From NCBI GenBank assembly GCA_015232955.1, contig JADFYS010000172.1, positions 1-5,071 of the forward strand: 5,071 nt of DNA. The letters run 5' to 3'. This stretch comes from Gammaproteobacteria bacterium (lineage in GTDB: Bacteria > Pseudomonadota > Gammaproteobacteria > Thiohalomonadales > Thiohalomonadaceae). The translations under genes and the position numbers were made by a program. Positions 1-5,071 of the stretch are shown here, one piece after another. Under the pieces are notes generated by a model. That model saw only the letters and a list, made by a program, of their open reading frames with translations. It was not told where the DNA came from and ran no database searches. Positions within the stretch are counted from its first letter, which is position 1. Every line of letters begins with the position of its first letter.

Positions 1-14
1 TAAAAGGCAATTTT

Positions 15-1157
15 ATGAGTACAAATATCGGTGTTCTCACTGCAGGGGGGGATAGCCCCGGACTGAATGCAGCCATTCGCGGTGTCGGTAAGGCCGGTTC
101 CCATTTTGATATGCGGGTGATCGGTTTTCGTGACGGTTTTCGCGGTCTGATCGATAACCGAAGTCAACATCTGAACAGTGCACTCCTCTCCGGCATCCTG
201 ACGGTTGGTGGGACCATCCTCGGAACCAGTCGTGACAAGCCGCACAAGATGCTCTTTGGCGGCAAGAAGAATCAAGATCTCACCGATGTCATTGTAGAGA
301 ACTATCACAGTAACCGCCTCAACGCCCTGGTCTGTATCGGTGGGGGGGGGACCCAGAAAAATGCGCTGCAGTTGATGGAGAAGGGGTTGAATATCATCAC
401 CCTCCCCAAGACTATCGATAATGATGTCGCCTTTACCGACAACACCTTCGGTTTTGACACCGCTCTCGGTATCGCCACCGAGGCGATTGATCGCCTCCAC
501 AGTACCGCCCACAGCCATCACCGGATTATTGTGGTGGAGATTATGGGGCATCGCGCCGGGTGGCTGGCGCTCGGGGCCGGGATTGCCGGTGGGGCAGATG
601 TCATCCTTCTGCCGGAGATCCCCTACGATATCGATGTTGTGGCCGGGGCGATCCGCTCCCGGGCTGCGGGGGGGAAGAACTTCAGTATTGTCGCCGTTGC
701 CGAGGGTGCCCTGCCCAAGGATCAGGCGGCACTGGTTCGGGCGGCAGAGGCGCAGAAACTGGAGGCAGAGCAGAGTGAAGATAAAAAGGATCGCAAACAG
801 GCGAAAGAGAGCCTCGCTGCACTCGCTCTGGCCAACGCGAACCACACCGTGAACCTCTCGCAGCGTCTTGAGGTGTTGACCGGTCTCGAGTCGCGGGTCA
901 CCATTCTCGGCCACCTGCAGCGGGGGGGGATCCCCTCTGCCGCGGATCGTCTTCTTGCCACCCGTCTCGGTACCGCCTGTGCCGAACATATCGCACGCGA
1001 ACAGTTTGGGGTGATGATCGCCTCGCGTGGAGAGGAGGCGGTGGCAGTACCGCTGCAAGAGGTGGCAGGGAAGAAAAAACTGGTGCCCCGTGATCACCCC
1101 TGGGTGGTCAGCGCCCGGCTGGTGGGTACCTGTTTCGGCTGCAAAGACGACGAGTAG
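15..1157 (+). CDS. 6-phosphofructokinase, PfkA superfamily (phosphoryl donor uncertain)
   Basis: Cytoplasmic enzyme that phosphorylates fructose 6-phosphate to fructose 1,6-bisphosphate, using ATP or, in some relatives, pyrophosphate reversibly. Family motifs appear in order: GGDSPGLNA (residues 11-19), IGGGGT (108-113), PKTIDND (131-137, with T133, D135 and D137 of the catalytic loop), MGHRAGWLA (177-185), PEIP (200-203) and LGHLQRGG (298-305). At 380 residues it is longer than the roughly 320 of E. coli PfkA. Most of the excess is a charged Ala/Glu/Lys-rich stretch at about 232-282, just before the LGHLQRGG segment. Lys132 of PKTIDND is typical of the PPi-PFK/group III branch. The second residue after the GG of IGGGGT is Gly, as in ATP enzymes, but the Asp before it in E. 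coli (GGDGS) is also Gly here. The donor therefore cannot be decided from motifs. The start is supported by AAAGG at 3-7, seven bases upstream. The radical SAM gene follows after three bases. The family is certain; the donor and a symbol (pfkA or pfp) are not. Confidence 0.95.
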   Translation: MSTNIGVLTAGGDSPGLNAAIRGVGKAGSHFDMRVIGFRDGFRGLIDNRSQHLNSALLSGILTVGGTILGTSRDKPHKMLFGGKKNQDLTDVIVENYHSNRLNALVCIGGGGTQKNALQLMEKGLNIITLPKTIDNDVAFTDNTFGFDTALGIATEAIDRLHSTAHSHHRIIVVEIMGHRAGWLALGAGIAGGADVILLPEIPYDIDVVAGAIRSRAAGGKNFSIVAVAEGALPKDQAALVRAAEAQKLEAEQSEDKKDRKQAKESLAALALANANHTVNLSQRLEVLTGLESRVTILGHLQRGGIPSAADRLLATRLGTACAEHIAREQFGVMIASRGEEAVAVPLQEVAGKKKLVPRDHPWVVSARLVGTCFGCKDDE

Positions 1158-1160
1158 CCG

Positions 1161-2120
1161 ATGCTAGAGACCCTCTCTCATCTCGAGCAGATCCCTTTTC
1201 CTCCGCTTCAGCGATCCCAGCTGCAGACGCTGCAGGTCAATCTCGGCTATCGCTGTAATCTGCAGTGCCAACACTGCCATGTCAATGCCGGTCCCAAGCG
1301 GACAGAGGTGATGACGGAGGAGACGGTGACAGAGGTGATCCGCTATCTCCGTCAAGGGGGGGTGAAGCGGCTCGACCTTACAGGCGGGGCACCGGAGATG
1401 AATCCACACTTCCGGCAGTTGGTAACAGCGGCGCGGGAGATCGGGGTTGAGGTGGTTGACCGCTGTAATCTGGTGGTGATGCAAGAGTTGCCATGGCTGG
1501 GGGCGTTTCTGCAGCAGCAGCAGGTCGAGGTGGTCGCCTCACTCCCCTGCTATCTGGAAGCGAATGTCGATGCCCAGCGCGGTGCCGGGAGTTACCGTGA
1601 CAGTATCACCGGACTCCAGCAGCTCAACGCCTTGGGCTACGGCGAGCGGCCTGAACTCCGTCTCAATCTGGTCTATAACAGTCAGGGTGCTGCCCTCCCC
1701 CCGGAGCAGGAGGCGCTCGAGGCCGATTACCGGCAGCGGCTTCTTCGGGATCACGGGATCCGCTTTCACCATCTGCTGACCATCACCAATATGCCGATCA
1801 ACCGTTTCGGATCGATGCTCCTCTCCACCGGCGCCTTTGCCGACTATATGCAGCTGCTGCAGGAGTCATATCTTGAACAAAATCTCGAGACGGTGATGTG
1901 TCGTAACCTGATTAGTGTCAACTGGCAGGGGCTGCTCTTTGACTGTGACTTCAATCAGCTACTTGACCTGCCGCTCAGGCCGTCACAGCAGGAGGGGGTG
2001 CCGCTCCATATCTCGCAACTGGCACAGAGAGATGTCGAGGGTTGGCCCATTGTGGTGAAAGGGCACTGTTACGGCTGTACTGCGGGGCAGGGGAGCAGCT
2101 GCTCCGGCGCGCTCGGGTAG
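1161..2120 (+). CDS. arsS: ArsS-type radical SAM protein (radical SAM plus Cys-rich DUF3641 C-terminus)
   Basis: Radical S-adenosylmethionine enzyme of 319 residues. The radical SAM domain (about 22-200) carries the [4Fe-4S] cluster motif CNLQCQHC (Cys32, Cys36, Cys39), followed by HVNAGPKRTE and the SAM-binding LTGGAPE (73-79). The C-terminal part (about 200-319) matches DUF3641: MPINRFG (211-217), Cys247, Cys262 and the terminal CYGCTAGQGSSC (Cys303, Cys306, Cys314). Characterised ArsS proteins act after the methyltransferase ArsM and join a 5'-deoxyadenosyl group to dimethylated arsenic on the way to arsenosugars. Some family members carry selenocysteine in the C-terminal motif; here all positions are TGT or TGC, so this is an all-Cys version. 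The start gives the family's usual N-terminus, with LQVNLGYRC soon after; only a weak GAG (1152-1154) serves as ribosome binding site. The phosphofructokinase stop lies three bases upstream, suggesting translational coupling. No arsM or other ars gene is visible, so the substrate here is unproven. Family assignment is strong; function rests on homology. Confidence 0.9.
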   Translation: MLETLSHLEQIPFPPLQRSQLQTLQVNLGYRCNLQCQHCHVNAGPKRTEVMTEETVTEVIRYLRQGGVKRLDLTGGAPEMNPHFRQLVTAAREIGVEVVDRCNLVVMQELPWLGAFLQQQQVEVVASLPCYLEANVDAQRGAGSYRDSITGLQQLNALGYGERPELRLNLVYNSQGAALPPEQEALEADYRQRLLRDHGIRFHHLLTITNMPINRFGSMLLSTGAFADYMQLLQESYLEQNLETVMCRNLISVNWQGLLFDCDFNQLLDLPLRPSQQEGVPLHISQLAQRDVEGWPIVVKGHCYGCTAGQGSSCSGALG

Positions 2121-2143
2121 CTCTGGAAGGGTTATCCCTTCCC
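2121..2143. other. Small hairpin at the convergent gene junction (possible weak bidirectional terminator)
   Basis: GGAAGGG (2125-2131) and CCCTTCC (2136-2142) form a perfect 7-bp stem with a TTAT loop. The stem sits in the 11-base gap between the radical SAM stop and the last codons of the opposing small gene, and its loop contains the TAA stop of that gene (2132-2134). No U-run follows on either strand, so it lacks the tail of a classical intrinsic terminator. It may still protect 3' ends or slow polymerase where the two transcripts collide. Confidence 0.4.
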
Positions 2144-2335
2144 CACCCTGCGTTGAGCCTTGCGTGCGACAAACTGGGTAAACTCTTCGACATTGTCATA
2201 CCCCATTTTGAGGGTGTGATCCACCAGCGAGGCGACGATATCGCGCACCGCGGCGATCTCCTCATGGCTGCGACCACAGCCGCGACAGTGGCTGCCGTCA
2301 TGGGTACATTGATCCTGACACGGGGTAAATTTCAT
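2132..2335 (-). CDS. Small DUF1289-like four-cysteine protein of unknown function
   Basis: A 67-residue protein with an N-terminal TPCQDQC...HCRGCGRSHEEI pattern (Cys6, Cys10, Cys17, Cys20; spacing C-x3-C-x6-C-x2-C). This resembles the DUF1289 family, whose members have a PC-x3-C...CRGCGR-T-x-DEI signature and are presumed to bind zinc or an Fe-S cluster. The rest is a predicted helical region (about 24-62) with no membrane segment. The start at 2335 is chosen because MKFTPC matches the usual short lead into this motif and because purine-rich GAGAGAAG lies just upstream. A longer start at 2350 adds MREKS but has no Shine-Dalgarno sequence. The gene is convergent with the radical SAM gene (11-base gap) and divergent from the membrane-protein gene. 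Function is unknown: DUF1289-like proteins are small metal-binding candidates without an established role. It is very likely a real gene given the Cys motif and its position. Confidence 0.82.
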   Translation of the reverse strand: MKFTPCQDQCTHDGSHCRGCGRSHEEIAAVRDIVASLVDHTLKMGYDNVEEFTQFVARKAQRRVGKG

Positions 2336-2378
2336 CGACTTCTCTCTCATTGAAAAACAGAGGTGGGATATACCGAAG

Positions 2379-2415
2379 ATACCCTGGAACCAGCGTTTTC
2401 AGGGTTCTTGGGTAT
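2379..2415. repeat. Imperfect inverted repeat in the divergent intergenic region (operator candidate)
   Basis: The left arm ATACCCTGGAACC (2379-2391) and right arm GGTTCTTGGGTAT (2403-2415) match at 11 of 13 positions as an inverted repeat around an 11-base centre. One of the two mismatches would be a G-U pair in RNA. The right arm ends on the first base of the TATAAT hexamer of the rightward promoter, so a protein bound here would cover the -35/-10 spacer. A further short pair, TATACC (2369-2374) and GGTATA (2411-2416), extends the symmetry. A transcription-factor site is the simplest reading, but no known operator is recognised. Confidence 0.45.
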
Positions 2416-2420
2416 ATAAT
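2415..2420 (+). promoter_or_regulatory. Consensus -10 hexamer (TATAAT) for the membrane protein and tmcA
   Basis: A perfect TATAAT lies 28 bases before the start codon at 2449, which would place transcription initiation near 2427 and give a leader of about 22 bases containing the ribosome binding site. No good -35 box is seen at 16-18 bases spacing (AGCGTT or GCGTTT), and there is no TGn extended -10. The promoter may need an activator or may be weak. The upstream flank forms one arm of the inverted repeat at 2379-2415. Confidence 0.5.
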
Positions 2421-2437
2421 GCCATAATTACATCTTC

Positions 2438-2442
2438 AGGAG
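2438..2442 (+). promoter_or_regulatory. Shine-Dalgarno sequence AGGAG
   Basis: AGGAG lies six bases before the ATG at 2449, the ideal distance. It decides between two close ATG codons: the one at 2445 opens a frame that stops after eight codons, while the one at 2449 opens the 164-residue membrane protein. Confidence 0.8.
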
Positions 2443-2448
2443 TGATGA

Positions 2449-2943
2449 ATGCCGACATTTACGGTGAGTGAAGAGGAGCGCAGACAGGCGCGAAAACCCC
2501 ATGACCTCTTTATGATCTCTCTTGGTGGGCAGCTACTGTTGGGGCCGGCGGCGATCTTTCTCGAGATCGGTCGCATCGCCCTTCTCCTCCCCCTCTCGTT
2601 CTCCCTCCTCTTCTTTCTCTGGAGCTGGAGGGAGAGCAAGAGATGTGAACAGGGTAAGAGCTGGTTTGTCGCCAGCCACTGGCGGCTGGCACTTTCCCGT
2701 TACCGGCTGCTCTATATCGGTTATGCCATCACCACCCTCTTCCTCCTTTTGGGGTGGTTGCTCTCTGTCACCATTGATCCCCACTCTCCACAGAAGTTTC
2801 TCGCGGTCGCCCTCACCCGTATCGGCGTGATGCCAACCATTATCATGGTACTGGTGACGCTGGTGATGGAGAATATGGGGCTGAACATGGCACAGCAGGG
2901 GGAGCTACCGCAGAAAATGGTGGATCGCTACCCGCCGCCATAA
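2449..2943 (+). CDS. Hypothetical membrane protein, four predicted transmembrane helices
   Basis: A 164-residue inner-membrane protein that I do not recognise. After a charged, probably cytoplasmic N-terminus (1-20, rich in Glu, Arg and Lys), hydrophobic segments lie at about 21-40, 42-60, 87-107 and 118-142. A basic loop (61-86, containing RESKRCEQGK) sits between helices 2 and 3, and a polar tail (143-164) ends in YPPP. The positive-inside rule places the N-terminus, the 61-86 loop and the C-terminus in the cytoplasm. The first two helices are joined by only a very short turn, so they may instead form a re-entrant pair. No signal peptide, cysteine motif or catalytic signature is visible. 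The start has a good AGGAG sequence and a promoter close upstream. The stop lies four bases before tmcA, so the two are probably co-transcribed, though this says little about function. Confidence 0.8.
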   Translation: MPTFTVSEEERRQARKPHDLFMISLGGQLLLGPAAIFLEIGRIALLLPLSFSLLFFLWSWRESKRCEQGKSWFVASHWRLALSRYRLLYIGYAITTLFLLLGWLLSVTIDPHSPQKFLAVALTRIGVMPTIIMVLVTLVMENMGLNMAQQGELPQKMVDRYPPP

Positions 2944-2947
2944 TCCT

Positions 2948-5005
2948 GTGCGGGGAGAACGCCGACTCTATCTCCTCTCCGGCCCGGAAGTGTGGGGGCG
3001 GGCGCTGGCGCGGCAGATGATCCCAGCCGCATTTGCCGCGCGCAGAGTGGTTTTGGGCGAGAGTGACACCCCACCGCTGGCGCAGCTCCTCGGGCGTGAG
3101 ATTCCGCTGCTTCTGATCAATAGCCACAACGGTTTTGATCCCGATCTTGTCGCTGCTGCGGCAGGGAGCGTCGCCGGTGGCGGGGTGATTCTGCTCTTAA
3201 CGCCGCCGTTAGCACTATGGCCGACGCTTAGTGATCCCCTCTACCCACGAATTTCAGTCCACCCCGAGATCACCCCCGCCCCCCCTTCGCGCTATATCGG
3301 CCGTCTCGCGGCACTCCTCGGGGGCGATCCCCGACTCACCGTGGTGACTCCAGAACAACCTCCCCCCACACCGTTGTCCATTGAGATTGCGCCAATAACG
3401 GCTGGGGCCTCTGCGCAACAGCAGCAGGTGGTGGCAGCGGTGGTGCGTGTCGCAGAGGGCCACCGTAACCGCCCGCTGATTGTCACCGCTGATCGGGGAC
3501 GGGGCAAGAGCAGTGCACTGGGGATGGCGGCGGCAGCGCTGCTCCTTCGTGGTAAACAGAAGGTAGTGGTGACCGCTCCGGCGCGATCAGCGGTGGATGC
3601 GCTCTTCTACCACGCGGCAGAGACGCTCGGGGTCACGCCTGTTAACGGCAACTCTCTCTCGGGGCCGCAGGGGGAGATCCGCTTTCTGCCGCCGGATCAG
3701 CTGCTGGCAACGGAGGTGGCGCTAGATCTCCTCTTGATTGATGAGGCGGCAGCGATCCCGACACCGCTGCTGACAAAACTCCTTGGGCGTTATCGGCGAC
3801 TGGTCTTTGCCACCACTCTTCACGGTTATGAGGGTTCGGGCAGGGGCTTTGCCTTCCGTTTTCGCGCCATTCTCGATCAGAAGAGTCCCGGGTGGCGCTC
3901 ACTGCAGCTGCAGATCCCAATCCGCTGGCGGGAGGGGGATCGGGTCGAGGCGCTATTGAACGATCTGCTTCTGCTCAACGCCTCTGCCGCAAGGGTCGAG
4001 CCGCCGCCGCAGTTATCGGGAGCAATGGCGGGGGAGGTTGAGCTGCAAGCGGTAGACCGTGGCCAGCTGGTAACCGACAGGGAGCTGCTGCAGCAGATCT
4101 TCGGCCTGTTGATAGAGGCCCACTACCGCACCACCCCCCTTGATCTCAAACAGCTGCTCGATGGACCCAACCTAACGCTCTATTGTGGACGATTCCGGGG
4201 TGCCGTGGTGGCGGTGGTGGTCGTGGCGGTAGAGGGGGAGATCGATGGTCCGGAATCGACAGAGATCCTCGCCTGTCGTCGTCGCCTTCGTGGTCACCTC
4301 CTGCCGCAGATCCTCGCTTCGCAGCACGGGATCGAGTCGGCATTAGCGGGACGCTTTTGGCGGATAATCCGCATTGCGATCCACCCCGACCTGCAGCGGA
4401 CGGGGATTGGCAGTCGACTCCTGCGGCAGCTGGTCACCAAGGGAGAAGGGTGTGGTATCGATCTTCTCGGTGCCAGCTTTGGCGCATCGTCCCCTCTGCT
4501 CCGTTTCTGGGTGGGGAACGGCTTTGCTCCGGTCCATACCGGGGCGCGGGAGCGGGGGGTGAGTGGTGCTCATGCGGTGACCCTTCTCAAATACCTGACC
4601 TCAACCGGTGAGAGGATCTACACTACAGCCGTAGCCAATCACCGTCTGCAACTCCCCCTGCAGTTGGGAGACGCACTGCAAGATCTGGAACCAGATCTTG
4701 CCTTGCAGCTATGGCAGGGTGGGATGACAGCAGTGGCGCAACGGTTCACCCCAGAGGCGTTAGAACAGCTACGGGCGTTTGCCCTCGGCAAGCGACCGCT
4801 GGAGAGTGTAATTGCAACCCTGTTTCACTATGCAGGGGCGGTTTTTGCGCTGGAGAGAGAGGTGCCCCCAGAGGAGCAGAGGGTGGTGATGATGCGCATT
4901 GTGCAGCGTAGATCGTGGGCAGAGTGCTGTCATACACTCGGTCTGCACGGTCGTCAGCAGGGTCTACAACAGCTGCGCTCCGCTTACGCCCGGTTGTTAG
5001 CGTGA
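2948..5005 (+). CDS. tmcA: tRNA(Met) cytidine acetyltransferase TmcA
   Basis: Cytoplasmic enzyme that makes N4-acetylcytidine at the wobble base C34 of elongator tRNA(Met), using acetyl-CoA and ATP hydrolysis; the mark helps prevent misreading of AUA codons. All four parts are present in 685 residues (E. coli about 671). They are an N-terminal domain (about 1-145); a RecD-like helicase/ATPase domain (about 150-345) with Walker A TADRGRGKSS (180-189), Walker B LLIDEAAAIP (262-271) and the family motif TLHGYEGSGRGF (290-301); a GNAT acetyltransferase domain (about 365-550) with the acetyl-CoA loop RIAIHPDLQRTGIGSRLL (475-492) and LLGASFGASSPLLRFWVGNG (506-525); and a C-terminal tRNA-binding domain (about 551-685). 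The start is GTG without a visible Shine-Dalgarno sequence. It is the only usable start before the conserved RRLYLLSG segment, since the frame is closed by TGA at 2882-2884 and the first internal ATG is at residue 24. Translation probably couples to the membrane-protein gene four bases upstream. No key residue is missing. Confidence 0.96.
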   Translation: MRGERRLYLLSGPEVWGRALARQMIPAAFAARRVVLGESDTPPLAQLLGREIPLLLINSHNGFDPDLVAAAAGSVAGGGVILLLTPPLALWPTLSDPLYPRISVHPEITPAPPSRYIGRLAALLGGDPRLTVVTPEQPPPTPLSIEIAPITAGASAQQQQVVAAVVRVAEGHRNRPLIVTADRGRGKSSALGMAAAALLLRGKQKVVVTAPARSAVDALFYHAAETLGVTPVNGNSLSGPQGEIRFLPPDQLLATEVALDLLLIDEAAAIPTPLLTKLLGRYRRLVFATTLHGYEGSGRGFAFRFRAILDQKSPGWRSLQLQIPIRWREGDRVEALLNDLLLLNASAARVEPPPQLSGAMAGEVELQAVDRGQLVTDRELLQQIFGLLIEAHYRTTPLDLKQLLDGPNLTLYCGRFRGAVVAVVVVAVEGEIDGPESTEILACRRRLRGHLLPQILASQHGIESALAGRFWRIIRIAIHPDLQRTGIGSRLLRQLVTKGEGCGIDLLGASFGASSPLLRFWVGNGFAPVHTGARERGVSGAHAVTLLKYLTSTGERIYTTAVANHRLQLPLQLGDALQDLEPDLALQLWQGGMTAVAQRFTPEALEQLRAFALGKRPLESVIATLFHYAGAVFALEREVPPEEQRVVMMRIVQRRSWAECCHTLGLHGRQQGLQQLRSAYARLLA
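4678..4701. repeat. Perfect palindrome (11-bp arms) within tmcA
   Basis: GCAAGATCTGG (4678-4688) and CCAGATCTTGC (4691-4701) are exact reverse complements separated by AA. The palindrome lies in the tRNA-binding domain and encodes roughly LQDLEPDLAL, where the two Asp-Leu pairs are spelled GATCTG and GATCTT. It could form a hairpin in DNA or mRNA. No function is known. Confidence 0.6.
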
Positions 5006-5071
5006 AATACATTAGCGTAACCATTCACTCCCCTGGCCTGTTTTAGCCCTCACCCCGGCCCTCTCCCAATG
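5006..5071. other. Non-coding 3' flank of tmcA, ending in a C/T-rich repeat-like edge
   Basis: These 66 bases follow the tmcA stop. No open frame or clear terminator hairpin with a U-run is seen; a TTTT at 5041-5044 has no stem before it. A heptamer TTAGCGT occurs at 4998-5004 and again at 5012-5018. From 5047 the sequence becomes pyrimidine-only except for a few bases (CCCTCACCCC, then GGCCCTCTCCCA). This resembles the ends of dispersed palindromic repeats of the CCCTCACCC...CCCTCTCCC kind found between genes in many proteobacterial genomes. The window ends before a second arm could be seen, so the repeat call is tentative. Confidence 0.4.

Noticed and set aside
722..961. Minus-strand open frame of 79 codons within the phosphofructokinase gene.
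   Set aside because: Ala/Ser/Arg-rich translation typical of the antisense of a GC-rich gene; no motif, no ribosome binding site, and fully covered by a strongly supported gene.
1155..1163. The phosphofructokinase stop (TAG), one sense codon and the ArsS ATG are all in one frame, hinting at a readthrough fusion.
   Set aside because: Both proteins have complete, family-typical ends and starts. In-frame tandem genes occur one time in three by chance, and nothing suggests stop suppression.
2061..2120. Possible in-frame TGA selenocysteine codon in the ArsS C-terminus.
   Set aside because: The codons read TGT, TGT and TGC at the motif, and the frame ends with TAG. There is no internal TGA.
2336..2400. 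Possible leftward promoter for the small four-cysteine gene (minus-strand CTGAAA with TATCTT at 15 bases, or TATATC).
   Set aside because: Both boxes match the consensus only about four of six and the spacing is poor. A promoter must lie here or overlap the repeat, but I cannot place it.
2843..3127. Minus-strand open frame of 94 codons across the membrane-protein/tmcA junction.
   Set aside because: Pro/Ser/Ala-rich antisense translation without a recognisable domain; it overlaps two supported genes.
3902..3913. Perfect palindrome CTGCAGCTGCAG.
   Set aside because: It follows from alternating CTG and CAG codons (Leu-Gln-Leu-Gln), both favoured in this genome; similar strings recur in the window.
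4195..4240. GTG/GGT-rich low-complexity stretch in tmcA.
   Set aside because: It encodes a valine-rich beta strand expected early in the GNAT domain, and the frame is intact on both sides.
4183..4611. Plus-strand 142-codon open frame in another reading frame of tmcA.
   Set aside because: The translation is Gly/Arg/Trp-rich low complexity, a frame shadow of the Val-rich strand and GNAT domain of tmcA.
4984..5020. TTACGC/GCGTAA inverted pair and the TTAGCGT direct repeat around the tmcA stop.
   Set aside because: Six to seven bases long, with a long spacer and no U-tract; too weak to call a terminator or site.

Overview
The window looks like chromosomal DNA from a gammaproteobacterium. It is moderately to highly GC-rich and densely coded, with short gaps and frequent GGG, CTC and CTG codons. 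The best taxonomic pointer is a full-length tRNA(Met) cytidine acetyltransferase, TmcA, whose bacterial form is mostly gammaproteobacterial. A 6-phosphofructokinase of the PKTIDND type next to an ArsS-type radical SAM gene would fit an autotrophic or sulfur-oxidising member of that class. That ecology is inference.

Layout. Bases 1-14 are the leader of the first gene. Two plus-strand genes follow, three bases apart: a 6-phosphofructokinase (15-1157) and a radical SAM protein of the ArsS/DUF3641 family (1161-2120). A small minus-strand gene for a four-cysteine DUF1289-like protein (2132-2335) converges on them. A small hairpin lies in the junction. A 113-base divergent intergenic region (2336-2448) holds a consensus -10 hexamer, a clear Shine-Dalgarno sequence and an imperfect inverted repeat. 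A plus-strand pair follows: a four-helix membrane protein of unknown function (2449-2943) and, four bases later, tmcA (2948-5005). The last 66 bases (5006-5071) are non-coding and run into what looks like the edge of a dispersed C/T-rich repeat.

How the genes work together. The left pair is probably one transcript, but its members have no known shared pathway: one is central sugar-phosphate metabolism, the other radical chemistry linked in characterised relatives to arsenosugar synthesis. No arsM or other ars gene is visible. The right pair is probably a second transcript starting near 2427, with tmcA acting in tRNA modification.

I see no defence system, mobile element, CRISPR array, rRNA or tRNA gene, and no clearly undescribed system. 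The points most worth a second look are the altered nucleotide-binding motif of the phosphofructokinase, the pairing of that gene with arsS, the inverted repeat in the divergent promoter region, and a perfect 11-bp-arm palindrome inside tmcA.
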